A stretch of 64,000 nucleotides of DNA. It comes from Silene conica. Lineage: Eukaryota; Streptophyta; Magnoliopsida; Caryophyllales; Caryophyllaceae. The stretch covers positions 73,014,641 to 73,078,640 of the forward strand of contig CM055313.2 of assembly GCA_029255685.2 (NCBI GenBank), in the 5' to 3' direction. Both the position numbers and the translations under genes were made by a program. Below, piece after piece: positions 1 through 9,904 of the stretch. Under the pieces are notes generated by a model. It had not been told where the DNA came from. It made no database searches and saw nothing but the letters and a program-made list of their open reading frames with translations. How positions within the stretch are numbered: position 1 is the first letter of the stretch; every line of letters begins with the position of its first letter.

Positions 1-112
1 CAGTGGGAGCAATGTTGTGTTCCTAATTTTGTATGTAAATGACATACTACTCATTGGAAATGATATTCCAATGCTTTCATCAGTGAAAGGATGGTTAGGA
101 AACCATTTTTAA

Positions 113-880
113 ATGAAATATTTAGGAAATGCACAACGCATATTAGGTATCCGGATCTATAGAGATAGATCCAAAAGGATATTGGCACTAAGTCAAGAAT
201 CTTATATCAATAAGGTTCTACGACGTTCCAAGAGAGGGTTTATTCCAATGGGAAGTGGGATAATCTTGAGAAAGTCTCAATCTCCCATAGAACCTAAAGA
301 TGTTGAACGCATGAAAGAGGTCCCTCATGCTTCCGCTATTGGAACTATCATGTATGCCATGATATGCACTCGTCCAGATGTCTCATATGCTTTAAGCATG
401 ACTAGTAGATATCAAGTAAATCCAGGGGAGAGTCACTGGATTGCAGTGAAGAACATCCTTAAGTACTTAAGAAGAACTAAGGATTCATTCTTGGTGTTTG
501 GAGGGGAAGATGAATTATGTGTAAAGGGTTACACACATACAAGCTTCCAAACGGATAGAGACGATTTAAAATCCCAGGCTGGATTTGTCTTTATCATGAA
601 TGGTGGTGCCACTAGTTGGAGAAGCTTCAAAGAATCAGTCGTTGCGGATTCTACTACGGAAGCAGAGTACGTTGCAGCATCAGAAGCTGCAAAAGAGGCA
701 GTTTGGATTAGGCAATTCATCGAGGGACTAAGAGTAGTACCCAATGCCGAAGATCCTATCACCCTTTATTGTGATAACAGTGGTGCTGTTTTTCAAGATA
801 AGGAGCCGAAATCTAGTAATAGATCTAGACATGTACTCAGAAAATATTATGCAATCATGGATTTTATTGAACCCTGTTAA
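113..880 (+). pseudogene. Copia pol piece: reverse transcriptase end and RNase H
   Basis: A 255-residue open frame matches the C-terminal part of Ty1/copia polyproteins. It has the copia stretch IGTIMYAMICTRPDVSYA, then DSTTEAEYVAASEAAKEAVW and LYCDNSGA, which belong to the copia RNase H fold. In the intact family this enzyme degrades RNA in RNA/DNA hybrids during reverse transcription in virus-like particles. It is part of a fossil element and I see no reason to think the host uses it. Confidence 0.85.
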
Positions 881-1512
881 AGTGAACTGGATTAACTCAG
901 TATTTCCCCTGGTCACTTACATGAGGTGACGTCTCGAAGTGACTGGATTGTGATGCGATTGATGGTTAGTTCAAATACCATAGAGTCATATGGGATGACT
1001 AGTCGATCACATAGACACATTTGTCGGGCAGTGACCGCTTATAGAGTTCTTTGCAATTCATTTTGAGACTGGTCGTGGCGAGAGCTACTATATGTATTCT
1101 TGTGAGCCGATTCTTAGACTAGAGACTGTTCGCCCAAGATGGCACAGTTTTAGAGTGACTTTTATTTATGCTCTACGATCTTCCGCAAAAGGGGTCAAAT
1201 GGGAATCTTTTGGGTCATGATAGACTATGTTAGTCGAAGGGAGCAGTAGGATAGGAATTGTCCAACCTCTTATCAGGGTTATCTTAAATCTCAGGGCCAC
1301 TCGAGGAGTAGTTAACTGGAAATGCGTGGCCACGCTCGGAAAGTATCTATGGTAGATAATTTCGGTCAAGCAGTTAAATCTCCATATCGAGGAAACCACT
1401 TATGATATGATCACGTGCAAGTACGACCTGAAAGACACCTTGCATTGAGTGGGAGATGATGTAATAGGACAAGAGAATCGGTGATGCACACTTGTGAGGA
1501 CAAGTGGGAGAT
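881..1512 (+). mobile_element. Copia 3' untranslated region and polypurine tract
   Basis: About 630 bases between the end of pol and the 3' LTR. No coding frame is recognisable. The purine-rich run just before 1513 (ACAAGTGGGAGAT) is a plausible polypurine tract, the primer site for second-strand synthesis in this family. Confidence 0.6.
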
Positions 1513-2737
1513 TGTTGGAGTAAGTGCCCTCCACAATAGTGCGATCACATCAATGATAAATATCATTGATCAATCTACAATAAGGATACTCATGGGATGA
1601 TTCTTCATCATATAGTCAACTGATCAACATTAATCGGTAATGATTGGCTTGCTAGAGTTTGACATTACTGCCGTATGATGGTGGTGATCAGTTGATCCCT
1701 TTAGGTCACACCTATATGACAACTCTGTTAATTCCAAATGAATTGACTGTATATTGATACGAGTCAATTCGATCCTAGTTTATGAAATGTATAAGGAGGA
1801 TATTTATAATATGATTATAAATTATGAAATTTTAATAATTGAAATGTCATTGCTAAAATTTAAATGTTTATGAAACAATATTACGAGAATGAATTGATTT
1901 ATACTACAAGTGTTGTAATATTATATTGGTACGGGAAATTATTAATTAGATGTTAGTAATTATGAATTACTATCAATTTTATGAATTAAGGATTAATTAG
2001 TTAAACTTGTAATTTCATAAAAATAAATAAATTGCTCATTGTAATTGTTACATGACAAATTTATAAAATGTATGTCCATATAAAATGGACTGTGTGATAT
2101 TGTCACAATTACACATTTACATATTGACAAATTTATAAGATAAAAGTTAATATGGAAAATCTAATTAATATATTTTAAATTTTAAATGGGACAAGTGTTC
2201 TTTTTGAGGTGCCCATGCATTTGGCACCCTACCCATGACCGGCCAACCCCATTGAGAAGAACAAAAGGGAGTTTTCTCTTCTCTAGGTATTCATTCATTC
2301 ATTCAATTAGGGTTTTGGAAATAAGAAAGAAAATTATCTCATTTTTCTCTCCCTAACCGTGTATTCCCTCTTTCTTCACTAAGATAAAATCAAATATTAT
2401 TTACTAAGTGTAGTAATAATATAAGATAATATTAACTAGGTTATTTGTGTAAGATTTCTAGCAAAAATAAACACAAATTTTAATAAGAGTGTGTCTTGGT
2501 GTATCACTTTTGGAGGCCTTCTACTTTGGAGGCTTATTGGAAGATCATACCATCTTGATAGCTCAAGAACTAGTAAGGAATGAGTCTTTATTAGTACCCA
2601 AATAACCGAAATACTCAATGTAAGAATGAGAAAGTTTCCTCCTAAATCTCAGTTATTTTTGTTATGCATGCATAATATCACATAGATTATATGATAACTA
2701 ATATTAGTATGACTAAAATAAGGTTGAGAACCTAACA
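1513..2737 (+). repeat. Copia 3' LTR (about 1.2 kb)
   Basis: It starts TGTTGGAG after a polypurine tract and ends CTAACA, giving the TG...CA ends of LTRs. The first 230 bases share long stretches with two other places in the window: 9905 onward on the plus strand and 8870 downward on the minus strand. So at least three LTRs of one copia family are present. The exact right edge is inferred from the CA end and the switch to gypsy sequence. Confidence 0.75.
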
Positions 2738-3193
2738 CATCTGACCCACTTCGTCTCTCAGCCTTATCAAAGACACTGTTGTGCACAGGGAGTGTACACT
2801 CTTTCTACTCAACGCTTCGACAACCACATTTGCTTTTCCCTCATGGTATACTATCTCCATATCATAATCCTCGATCAGCTTTATCCACCTCCTCTGCCTC
2901 ATGTTAAGCTCCTTCCGAGTAAAGATATACTTCATACTTTTATGGTCTAAGAATACCTTGAACGTCGCGCCGTACAAATAATGTCTCCAGATCTTAAGTG
3001 CAAAGACCACACCACCCAACTCCAAGTCATGAGTGGGGTAGTTCTCCTTATACTGCTTCAGCTGCCTCGACGCGTATGCGATTACCTTCTCATTCTGCAT
3101 CAGTACACAACCCAAGCCATTCTTTGAGGCATCAGTATACACCTCAAAGTCTTCCACTCCCTCTAGCAAAGCTAAGACAGGGGTTGTGGTCAA
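2738..3193 (-). pseudogene. Gypsy pol piece: RNase H
   Basis: The open frame contains [16 protein letters not shown], then [20 protein letters not shown] and [16 protein letters not shown]. These are hallmarks of the RNase H and tether region of plant Ty3/gypsy polyproteins. The reading ends at the copia insertion point at 2737. Fossil. Confidence 0.85.
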
Positions 3194-3370
3194 ACGTTCC
3201 TTTAGGGTTTAGAACGCTTTCTCACACACCCCATCCCAGCGGAATCTGTTATCCTTCTTCATAAGCATAGTCATTGGTCTGGAAAACTTAGAGAAGTCCT
3301 TCACGAAACGCCCGTAATATCTTGCCAAGCCCATAAAACTGTGTACCTCAGCCACATTCTTAGATGCCTC

Positions 3371-3616
3371 CTAGTTAGATACTGCCTCTATATTGCTAGG
3401 ATCCACTGCCACGCCCTCCTTTGAGATCACATGACCCAAAAACGCCACCTTTTCCAACCAGAACTCGCACTTTGATAATTTAGCATACAACTGGTTGTCC
3501 CTTAGAGTCTGTAGAACAATCCTCAAATATTCTTCATGCTCCTTCTTAGTCTTAGAGTAGACCAAAATATCATCAATGAAAACCACCACGAATCTGTCCA
3601 GGTAGGAACTAACCAC
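3371..3616 (-). pseudogene. Gypsy pol piece: reverse transcriptase palm
   Basis: It contains [15 protein letters not shown], the gypsy reverse transcriptase catalytic box with its paired aspartates, followed by the typical [20 protein letters not shown]. It belongs to the same fossil element as the RNase H piece at 2738-3193. Confidence 0.85.
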
Positions 3617-3720
3617 ACGGTTACCGACACTCTCACCCCTTTGGCACCCCTCACCGTCGCCTTCTTTTGATGACAGTCGATGGTAGCCTTATACTGACCT
3701 AACCAATCCGTCCCTACAAT

Positions 3721-4809
3721 TAGGGCTGAGCAAAAAAATCGGATCCGAATTAAAAAACCGAAACCGAACCAAAAACCGCGACAAGAAAACCGAAAATTCG
3801 GTTTTTTTCCAAATGCGGTATCCGAACCGGATTTTATTAAGCTAAACCGGTGCGGATACGGATTTGAATAATTGCAAACCGGGACCCGGTTTTTAAACCG
3901 GTTATAAAACTTTTGAAAAAAAAAAGGAAAAGTCTAACAAATAGTAAAAGTCTCTGCCTAATTATCTAAACCCTAAAAGAGTAAAAGTCTAAAACCAAAC
4001 TAAGCAAACAAACGCAGCCAAAAACGAAACCCCTTTCCTAATTTCCTTATCAATCTTCATCTCTTCCAAATAAATCCCAGATTTACCGTCTTCTCATCGA
4101 AATTTCGAGCTCTAGCAACTAAGGTTTGTATATTCATCCTTTTATCATATATATTTTAAATTTTTATGTTTTTATTGATTGATTGTATGATTAATTTGAT
4201 CTTTTTCCGTTTTTATTCATTAATTCGTTCTCCATGAGTTGTTTCTTTATTATTTTGATATATTTATTTCCATCTTTGTTCAGTAATTCGATTGCTTGCT
4301 CGAATGCTCGCTATTATAGATTATATTTGTTTCTGTTTATGTTTCTGTGACAGATTTCGTGTTTTTGTTCAGTAATTCTGAGAATTTAATCATTCTTAAT
4401 CAAATTAATCACTTGCCTTTCACGGGTACTTTATATGTACTAGGAATGATTCCCAAATGAAGAAAAGAAAGATCGCCACTCTGCCCGAAATCAAATCCCA
4501 GCCAAAGGCCCTTGCTTTCTTCAAGCTTTCGCTTGCTAGACAACTTGCTCTGGTTAAACAGGAAACAGGAAAATTTTCGCTTCAAGATTTGACTTATTAA
4601 GAAATAAGTCAAACAGGAAAATTTGGTCAAACCGGTTTCAAAACCGGTTCGGTAATCCGGTTTTTCAAATCCGGTTTTCAATTTCTAAAAAAACCGGTAT
4701 ACCGGTTCAAACCGGTTCGGTTTCGGATCCTAGAAATCCAACTTTTAAAAAACCGGGTCCCGCTCCGGATTGTAAAACCGGTGCGGTATACCGGTTTTGC
4801 TCAGCCCTA
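3721..4809. mobile_element. hAT-superfamily DNA transposon, non-autonomous, 1089 bp
   Basis: The ends are a perfect 15-bp inverted repeat (TAGGGCTGAGCAAAA at 3721 and its complement ending at 4809). They are flanked by an exact 8-bp direct repeat, CCTACAAT, at 3713-3720 and 4810-4817. Eight-base target duplications and this type of end indicate hAT. Both sub-terminal regions are full of ACCGGTT/AACCGGT words, as expected for transposase-binding sites. The middle (about 3950-4400) reads like an untranslated leader and intron, with no transposase frame, so mobility would need enzyme from elsewhere. The flanks are gypsy protein-coding sequence, so it inserted into that element. Confidence 0.9.
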
Positions 4810-4868
4810 CCTACAATTACCTCAAAACCGTCTAAAGGAAACTCGAAAAGATCAATAGGAAAGTCTAC

Positions 4869-5349
4869 CTAACCTATTACAAACGATACTCTCCTATACA
4901 CTTTTCGACACATTACCGAAGCCCTAGAAGGTATGAATACCTCATCATTAGCTAACTCAAACGACTCCAGTCCTAAACTCCTAGCATAGCTTACAGACAC
5001 AAAGGAATGGGTTGCCCCAGAATCAAACAAAGCGAAACTAGGACAGCCATGAATAAGAAAAGTATCAGTCACAACATGCGCGTCATCTGCTGCAGCCTGC
5101 TTCCCCATAGCGAATAGCTTACCGCTATTCTTCTGGTCCTTTCCTTGCACTGTCGCAAGGTCTCTGATAACCTCCATGACAGTTGTATCCACCGTAGTTC
5201 GGCTTGCCCTGGTTACCCCACGAACTCGCTGGACGGTTGTTCCCATAGCTCTGAGAAGCCTGAGAAGGTCCCTGGTAGCTGCCTCCCCCAAACTTCTTGC
5301 ACTCAAACCTCTTATGCCACGATCCACCGCAGTTGAAGCATTTAGTCAC
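4869..5349 (-). pseudogene. Gypsy protease and zinc-knuckle region
   Basis: Two overlapping minus-strand frames show the zinc knuckle CFNCGGSWHKRFECK (CX2CX4HX4C) near 5305-5349, and downstream a retroviral-type aspartic protease core FALFDSGATHSFVS. In the family the knuckle binds RNA and the protease cleaves the polyprotein. Fossil piece. Confidence 0.8.
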
Positions 5350-5663
5350 AGGGGTGTCACTGTAGCTGCGACTCTCTTTTGCCCCAGCACCTGCACCAGT
5401 CCCAGTAGAGTAATAATGACTCTGACTAAATTTGCCCTTCTTCTGCCCAGCCCCAGCACTCTCACCTTCCGATTTTATCTTCTATTCTCTCCGCTCCTCT
5501 TCTTAGCCTCCTTGGCCAGATTAGCCAACCTTTATGCATGCCATACTCTCTCATAGACCTCCTTGAGGTCAGAAGTCGTTCCCGTAGGTAGTCTCTCCAT
5601 GATCCAAATGGTCAGTCCCTTCTCGAACCGAAGCGCAAGAGCCTGAGGAGTCATTCCCATCTC

Positions 5664-6229
5664 CTATACCCGTCGAGCCAAGTCATTGAATTTGATGTAA
5701 TATTTTAAGAGAGTCATCGTCTTAGACATGCGGAGGTTGTCGAACTTAGCCCTCAACCTACTACGGACGTGCTCTGGGACAAACTCACGCCGCATAACAG
5801 CCTTGAAGGCTTCCCGTGGTACATGGTTATGCCCCATCTCCGCAAAGTAGTCACGACCTTTCCTCTTTTCGCGACCCACCACCCCCTACCAGACTGCGTA
5901 GATAGAATGCAGCCTGGTACACCTTAAGGTCTTCAGGACAGTTGACCACCTCGAACGCACTCTCCATCTCCTACAGCCAGTCTTCTAACAGACCCGGTGT
6001 CCCCGCACCGTCGAACGTCGTAGGCCGATGACGAGCCATCATATTGCTGATGTCATGGGCATTCACTTGGGGTGCCCGAGCTCTCTCAAAATTTCAGACT
6101 GCAATAGTCAGGGTCTCATGGCTTTCAATTATCCGAGGCATTTTTTCGACCGACATAGAAGCGACATGAATCATGGCCGGAGTTGCATTGGGTGGTAGGT
6201 TTGGAGTATTCGCTCCTCTGGGGGCCATC
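5664..6229 (-). pseudogene. Gypsy gag piece with probable start
   Basis: The minus-strand frame 5664-5882 (FKAVMRREFVPEHVRSRLRA followed by YIKFNDLARRV) matches the core of plant retrotransposon gag. A methionine near 6229 begins an N-terminal stretch typical of gag start regions. Gag would form the particle shell. Fossil. Confidence 0.7.
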
Positions 6230-6329
6230 GCAAACTATTAAGAGGGAAGGAGGAAAACTTAAGCACACAGCCTACGACTCATGATACAGAAAATCGAAGA
6301 GAAAGAAAACAGTTTCTGACGTCGAACAC

Positions 6330-6535
6330 TCGGTCGAGTACACGCCACTCGGTTTAGTGAATCCCACTCGGTCGAGTTCCTCTCACTCGGCCGACTCAAA
6401 CATGCTCGGTTTAGTATCACATGCTCGACCTAGTATCTGGTCAAGTATCTCACGCTCGGCCAAGTATCTCATACCCGGTCGAGTATCACCAGCTCGGTCG
6501 AGTACTCCCCACTCGACCGAGTCACATATCACAGT
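6330..6535. repeat. Palindrome array (ACTCGGYCGAGT type) in gypsy leader
   Basis: About a dozen copies or half-copies of a 12-base near-palindrome, CACTCGGTCGAGT and variants such as CTCGGCCGA and CTCGACCGAGT, lie in 200 bases between the gypsy primer site and gag. The same word recurs in the LTR at 7798-7975. I see no coding role. Confidence 0.75.
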
Positions 6536-6800
6536 AAGGATTCATGGATGAAATTTTACCTTTCACCGATTTTACACATCACACAGCTCTAGATACTACA
6601 AACCATACACACACTGACACACATGCATACATCATATCCTACCCTTAGTGGCCAAGTGCTAGGGTGTAAGCAATTTCGCGGTTCCGGGACGTCTCCCAAA
6701 CCTTTGCGGTAGCCTTACAACCTAACACCTGGGGTTCATTAAATTTAGTTAAGACTCATCCTAGGTTCATTGGGTTCATTGGTTTAGGTGTCAAGATCGT

Positions 6801-6814
6801 CGCTCTGATACCAT
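6801..6814 (-). other. Gypsy primer binding site (initiator Met tRNA type)
   Basis: Read on the minus strand this is ATGGTATCAGAGCG. TGGTATCAGAGC complements the 3' end of plant initiator-methionine tRNA. It sits one base from the LTR edge, as required for priming minus-strand DNA. Confidence 0.85.
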
Positions 6815-6815
6815 T

Positions 6816-8010
6816 TGTAACAATCTCATAACCTAAGGCCTTTAAAACAGGACCATCAGGCCTTGATGACATCACTATCTCAGTTTCCTGATGTACAATA
6901 TAAGATAAACAATCACAAACACTTTATTATAGATAAAGTATAACTGTGTAAAAGGAAGTACAACGTCTGTCAAAACATCTATAACCAAAGAAAATAATAA
7001 AGTTCATGCGGATGCTACGACTCAGGAGTCAGGACTCTACAAAACTGGTGATCCCTCCTCCCAAGCCAGCAAGCAAAACTCATCTGCGAACCTGAGACTA
7101 TGCTCACCATTACATGGATCATCACAGTAAATAATAACAAGCCTCAACAACTGAATAATAAGACGGATACGATGCTAAAGTATAACACATATATTGTTCA
7201 CAATATCGCTACTATCACTAATACACAATATCCGTGGTGGCCTTTATCCCCACACCAATCTTCCCACTTACTGTAGCAAGGGGTACCTAGACCATTAATG
7301 TGCACATCCTCTCCGTGGCGGGTCCACGAAGAGCGAGCATAAGAGTGAGATCTGTTCCCTGCAACGGTCCCACACATTACCATTTCAATCTCCACGATCA
7401 TACAATATACAGTGATACGATTATAATACGGTATCGTCACAATCATTATCATACATGAACTGAGTAGGGAAACCCTACCTCAAACAATACAGCGGAAATG
7501 ACAAGCACCACCTTCCTACCAACGTTCCTCAATGAATCATCCTCCTAAGGTTATACAAATACGAATTACTCATTATACCATCATAATCTATGACATGGAA
7601 ATGATAGGGGGACACTTACTTGGTAAAATGCGGATTAGGTAGATGATTGGCGCGACTTAGACCTTGCTAAATAACCTTGAAGGACTTGGAAATGGGGAAG
7701 GGAGAGGATTAGGATTTTTACTTCTTTTCTGATTTGGGTTAAAATGAGGTTTTTAACCTCGGGTTACTTTATATAATTGCGGTCTGACGTCTGGAAAAAC
7801 CTCGCTCGGCCGAGTACGACATACTCGGCCGAGTGTTACTCACTCGGCTGAGTGCGACCTACTTGGCTGAGTATCACTTACTCGGCCGAGTTGGCTCGTA
7901 CCTCAGCTTCTGACTAAATGAGCTCAGCCGAGTACCACATACTCGGCCGAGTGTGACCTACTTGCCCGAGTTGATTCACAACTCAGCTTCCACTAATGAG
8001 GGGTGTTACA
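6816..8010 (-). repeat. Gypsy 5' LTR (1195 bp)
   Basis: It begins TGTAACAATC and ends TGTTACA, with the primer binding site immediately beside 6816. An LTR of the same family begins at 63145: TGTAAC, AAGGCCTTTA, GTGGCGGGTCC and CAACGGTCCCACACAT recur in the same order. Toward 8010 (7798-7975) it carries another cluster of CTCGGCCGAGT palindromes. Confidence 0.85.
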
Positions 8011-8870
8011 ATGATTGTGCATGTGTCAAAAGTAATATGAGCAAAACATGAAATGCTTTATTTCTAGAGTAATCTCACGACTCACTCTCCAAAGTGGAGT
8101 AAATTTTTCACTAAAAATAATCACATGCAACATAAGTATAGAGTAGGCTAGAGTTGTCATACTAGCTTTCACAATTGTGTTTTTAGCATCTGACAATTAG
8201 CTACATGACAAAAACCAAAGTAACATGTGCATTTCACATTTACACGCCTAACATGAGTAAAATGGATCTATTTTTGTCTTATAATATTTGTCCCAGAAAT
8301 GCTTACAAGTCTTATATTTAATTAGCTTACATAATTAAATATTAATTTGATCAAATAACAATTTTGTGACACAAATTAATAAATAATATACACTCAACTA
8401 TTTGAGTAATATTTTATCATTATATCAACATATAATGGGTCCCATAATATCTTATTAGTTTATTTTACAACTCCTTGTAAATATAATAAACTAATTACAT
8501 CTACTTCAAAACCTCAACTTTATTTAGTGAATTAATGTAGTAATCACTAAATTGAATCTTATTTAATCATATTAAAATAAGATACATAACTCACTCACAA
8601 AGTCATTTGCATTTTAAGGTATTAATTAACTTGTATCCACATACGATTAATTAAATAATCAATTAAGACCATAACCACTAAAGATATGACCTTAATGGAT
8701 CAACTGATCACCACCATCGGTAATGTCAAACTCTAGACAGCCAATCATTACCGGTAAATGTTGATCAGTTGACAAAGAGTGACTTTCCCAATTGTATTCT
8801 TAACATGATATTTTAGACACGTAATCGCATTACTGTGATCACATTATTATCGATGACACATCCTCCAATA
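8011..8870 (-). repeat. Copia-family LTR, partial, minus strand
   Basis: Read on the minus strand from 8870, it reproduces the start of the LTR at 1513: TTGGAGG, CAACTGATCAACATT, GGTAATGATTGGCT, AGAGTTTGACATTAC and GGTGGTGATCAGTTGATC. About 860 bases remain. The rest appears displaced by the gypsy element that begins at 8010. At 8871 the flank changes to Athila-like gag sequence, so this LTR lay inside that element. Confidence 0.75.
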
Positions 8871-9168
8871 AATTGGTGGGTTGGTTGTTTTGATTGTAGT
8901 TGAAGTTTTGATTGTTGTTTCGTTGATGCGGTGGCACAAAAGATGAGTTTCCTTGATTAGGAAACCTTTGAAATTCCGGTCCTTGGTTTTGATTTGAATT
9001 TCATAAATTTGATTGGTTGGATTTTGAAGATGGTAAGTAATGTGGTGGTTGATAATAATTTAGGTCTTGGTTAGTGGAGGCTCGTTAGAAAGTCTCGTGG
9101 TGTTGGAATGAGTATTTGGGTTGTTGCCCTTGCATGTAATATCACTTTTGTTGGAATTGGTCACCCTT

Positions 9169-9570
9169 TTAAAAGGATGGACACATCTCCCAAGTGTGGC
9201 CAACTCCACCACAATTGTCACAAATCGGTTGCCTAGAGTATCTTCTTGGAGGAGACCTTGGTTCCTCTAGATCGTATACCCTTCCATGGCCCTTGTTATT
9301 CTCATAACACACATTTTTCACTCTCTTAGCCGACTCCCTTGCCTTGAGCTTTGACTCCAACCTAGATTCCATCTTTAGCTCCTAGATCTCCTTAGTCAAG
9401 GTGTCAACCTTTGACTTGTATTCCGGATCCATTCTTGAAGGCCCTTCACTTCGGTAGTCATTGTCCCTTGTGGAGTAACTACTTTCCATTTCCGAGATAT
9501 TTTGTATCATCTCTGTGATTTCCGCTTTGTTCATCTTATCGAAGTTGCCTCCCGATGCCGCCACTATCAT
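9169..9570 (-). pseudogene. Athila-like gag C-terminal pieces with zinc knuckle
   Basis: Two minus-strand frames. One (9382-9570) is acidic and includes EITEMIQNISEMESSYSTR. The other (9169-9372) ends with the CCHC knuckle CDNCGGVGHTWEMCPSF. Both match the region downstream of the gag core in Athila-type elements. Fossil. Confidence 0.7.
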
Positions 9571-9904
9571 GTCTCGAAATTGTTGCTATAATGTTTGAAA
9601 GAATTTATATGTGGCATCCATTTCAAGATTCCATGATGTGGGCATAAAGCAAGAAGATCTCACAATCTTTCCCACGCCTCGCTCAAAGATTCATGTGGTT
9701 TTTGCTTCAATGTTTGAATCTCTTGGCGAATTCTTGCGGTCTTCGATGGGGGATATAATTTTTTAATGAAGTCTTTGGAGAGAGCGGCCTATGTAGCAAA
9801 TCTTCCCGGATCATCCGAATTTAGTCACCTCTTCTCGCTATCTTCCAATGTCAACGGAAAGAGAATGAAAAAGCAACAAGAGCATTTGCTCTTCCGTGAC
9901 ACCG

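Larger units (their letters stand above)
1..2737 (+). mobile_element. Ty1/copia retrotransposon, 3' part (fossil)
   Basis: The window opens inside the pol region of a Ty1/copia element. Bases 1-110 resemble the reverse transcriptase region around the family's YVDD-type box, 113-880 carry the end of reverse transcriptase and RNase H, and 1513-2737 is the 3' LTR. The left part lies outside the window, so the two LTRs cannot be compared for age. Directly after the LTR, from base 2738, the sequence is Ty3/gypsy pol in the opposite orientation, so this element most likely inserted into that gypsy element. It looks broken. Confidence 0.85.
2738..8010 (-). mobile_element. Ty3/gypsy retrotransposon, 5' part, interrupted (fossil)
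   Basis: On the minus strand the order is LTR (6816-8010), primer binding site (6801-6814), leader, gag with a CCHC zinc knuckle, protease, reverse transcriptase and RNase H. This gag-PR-RT-RH order is typical of Ty3/gypsy. The primer site complements initiator-methionine tRNA, as in chromovirus-like lineages, but the clade is not proven. The element is broken in several places and carries a hAT transposon at 3721-4809. A copia element cuts it at 2737. Its other LTR is not in view. Confidence 0.85.

Noticed and set aside
5176-5556. 126-residue plus-strand frame
   Set aside because: It is the shadow of the gypsy zinc-knuckle/protease region, which is clearly coding on the minus strand.
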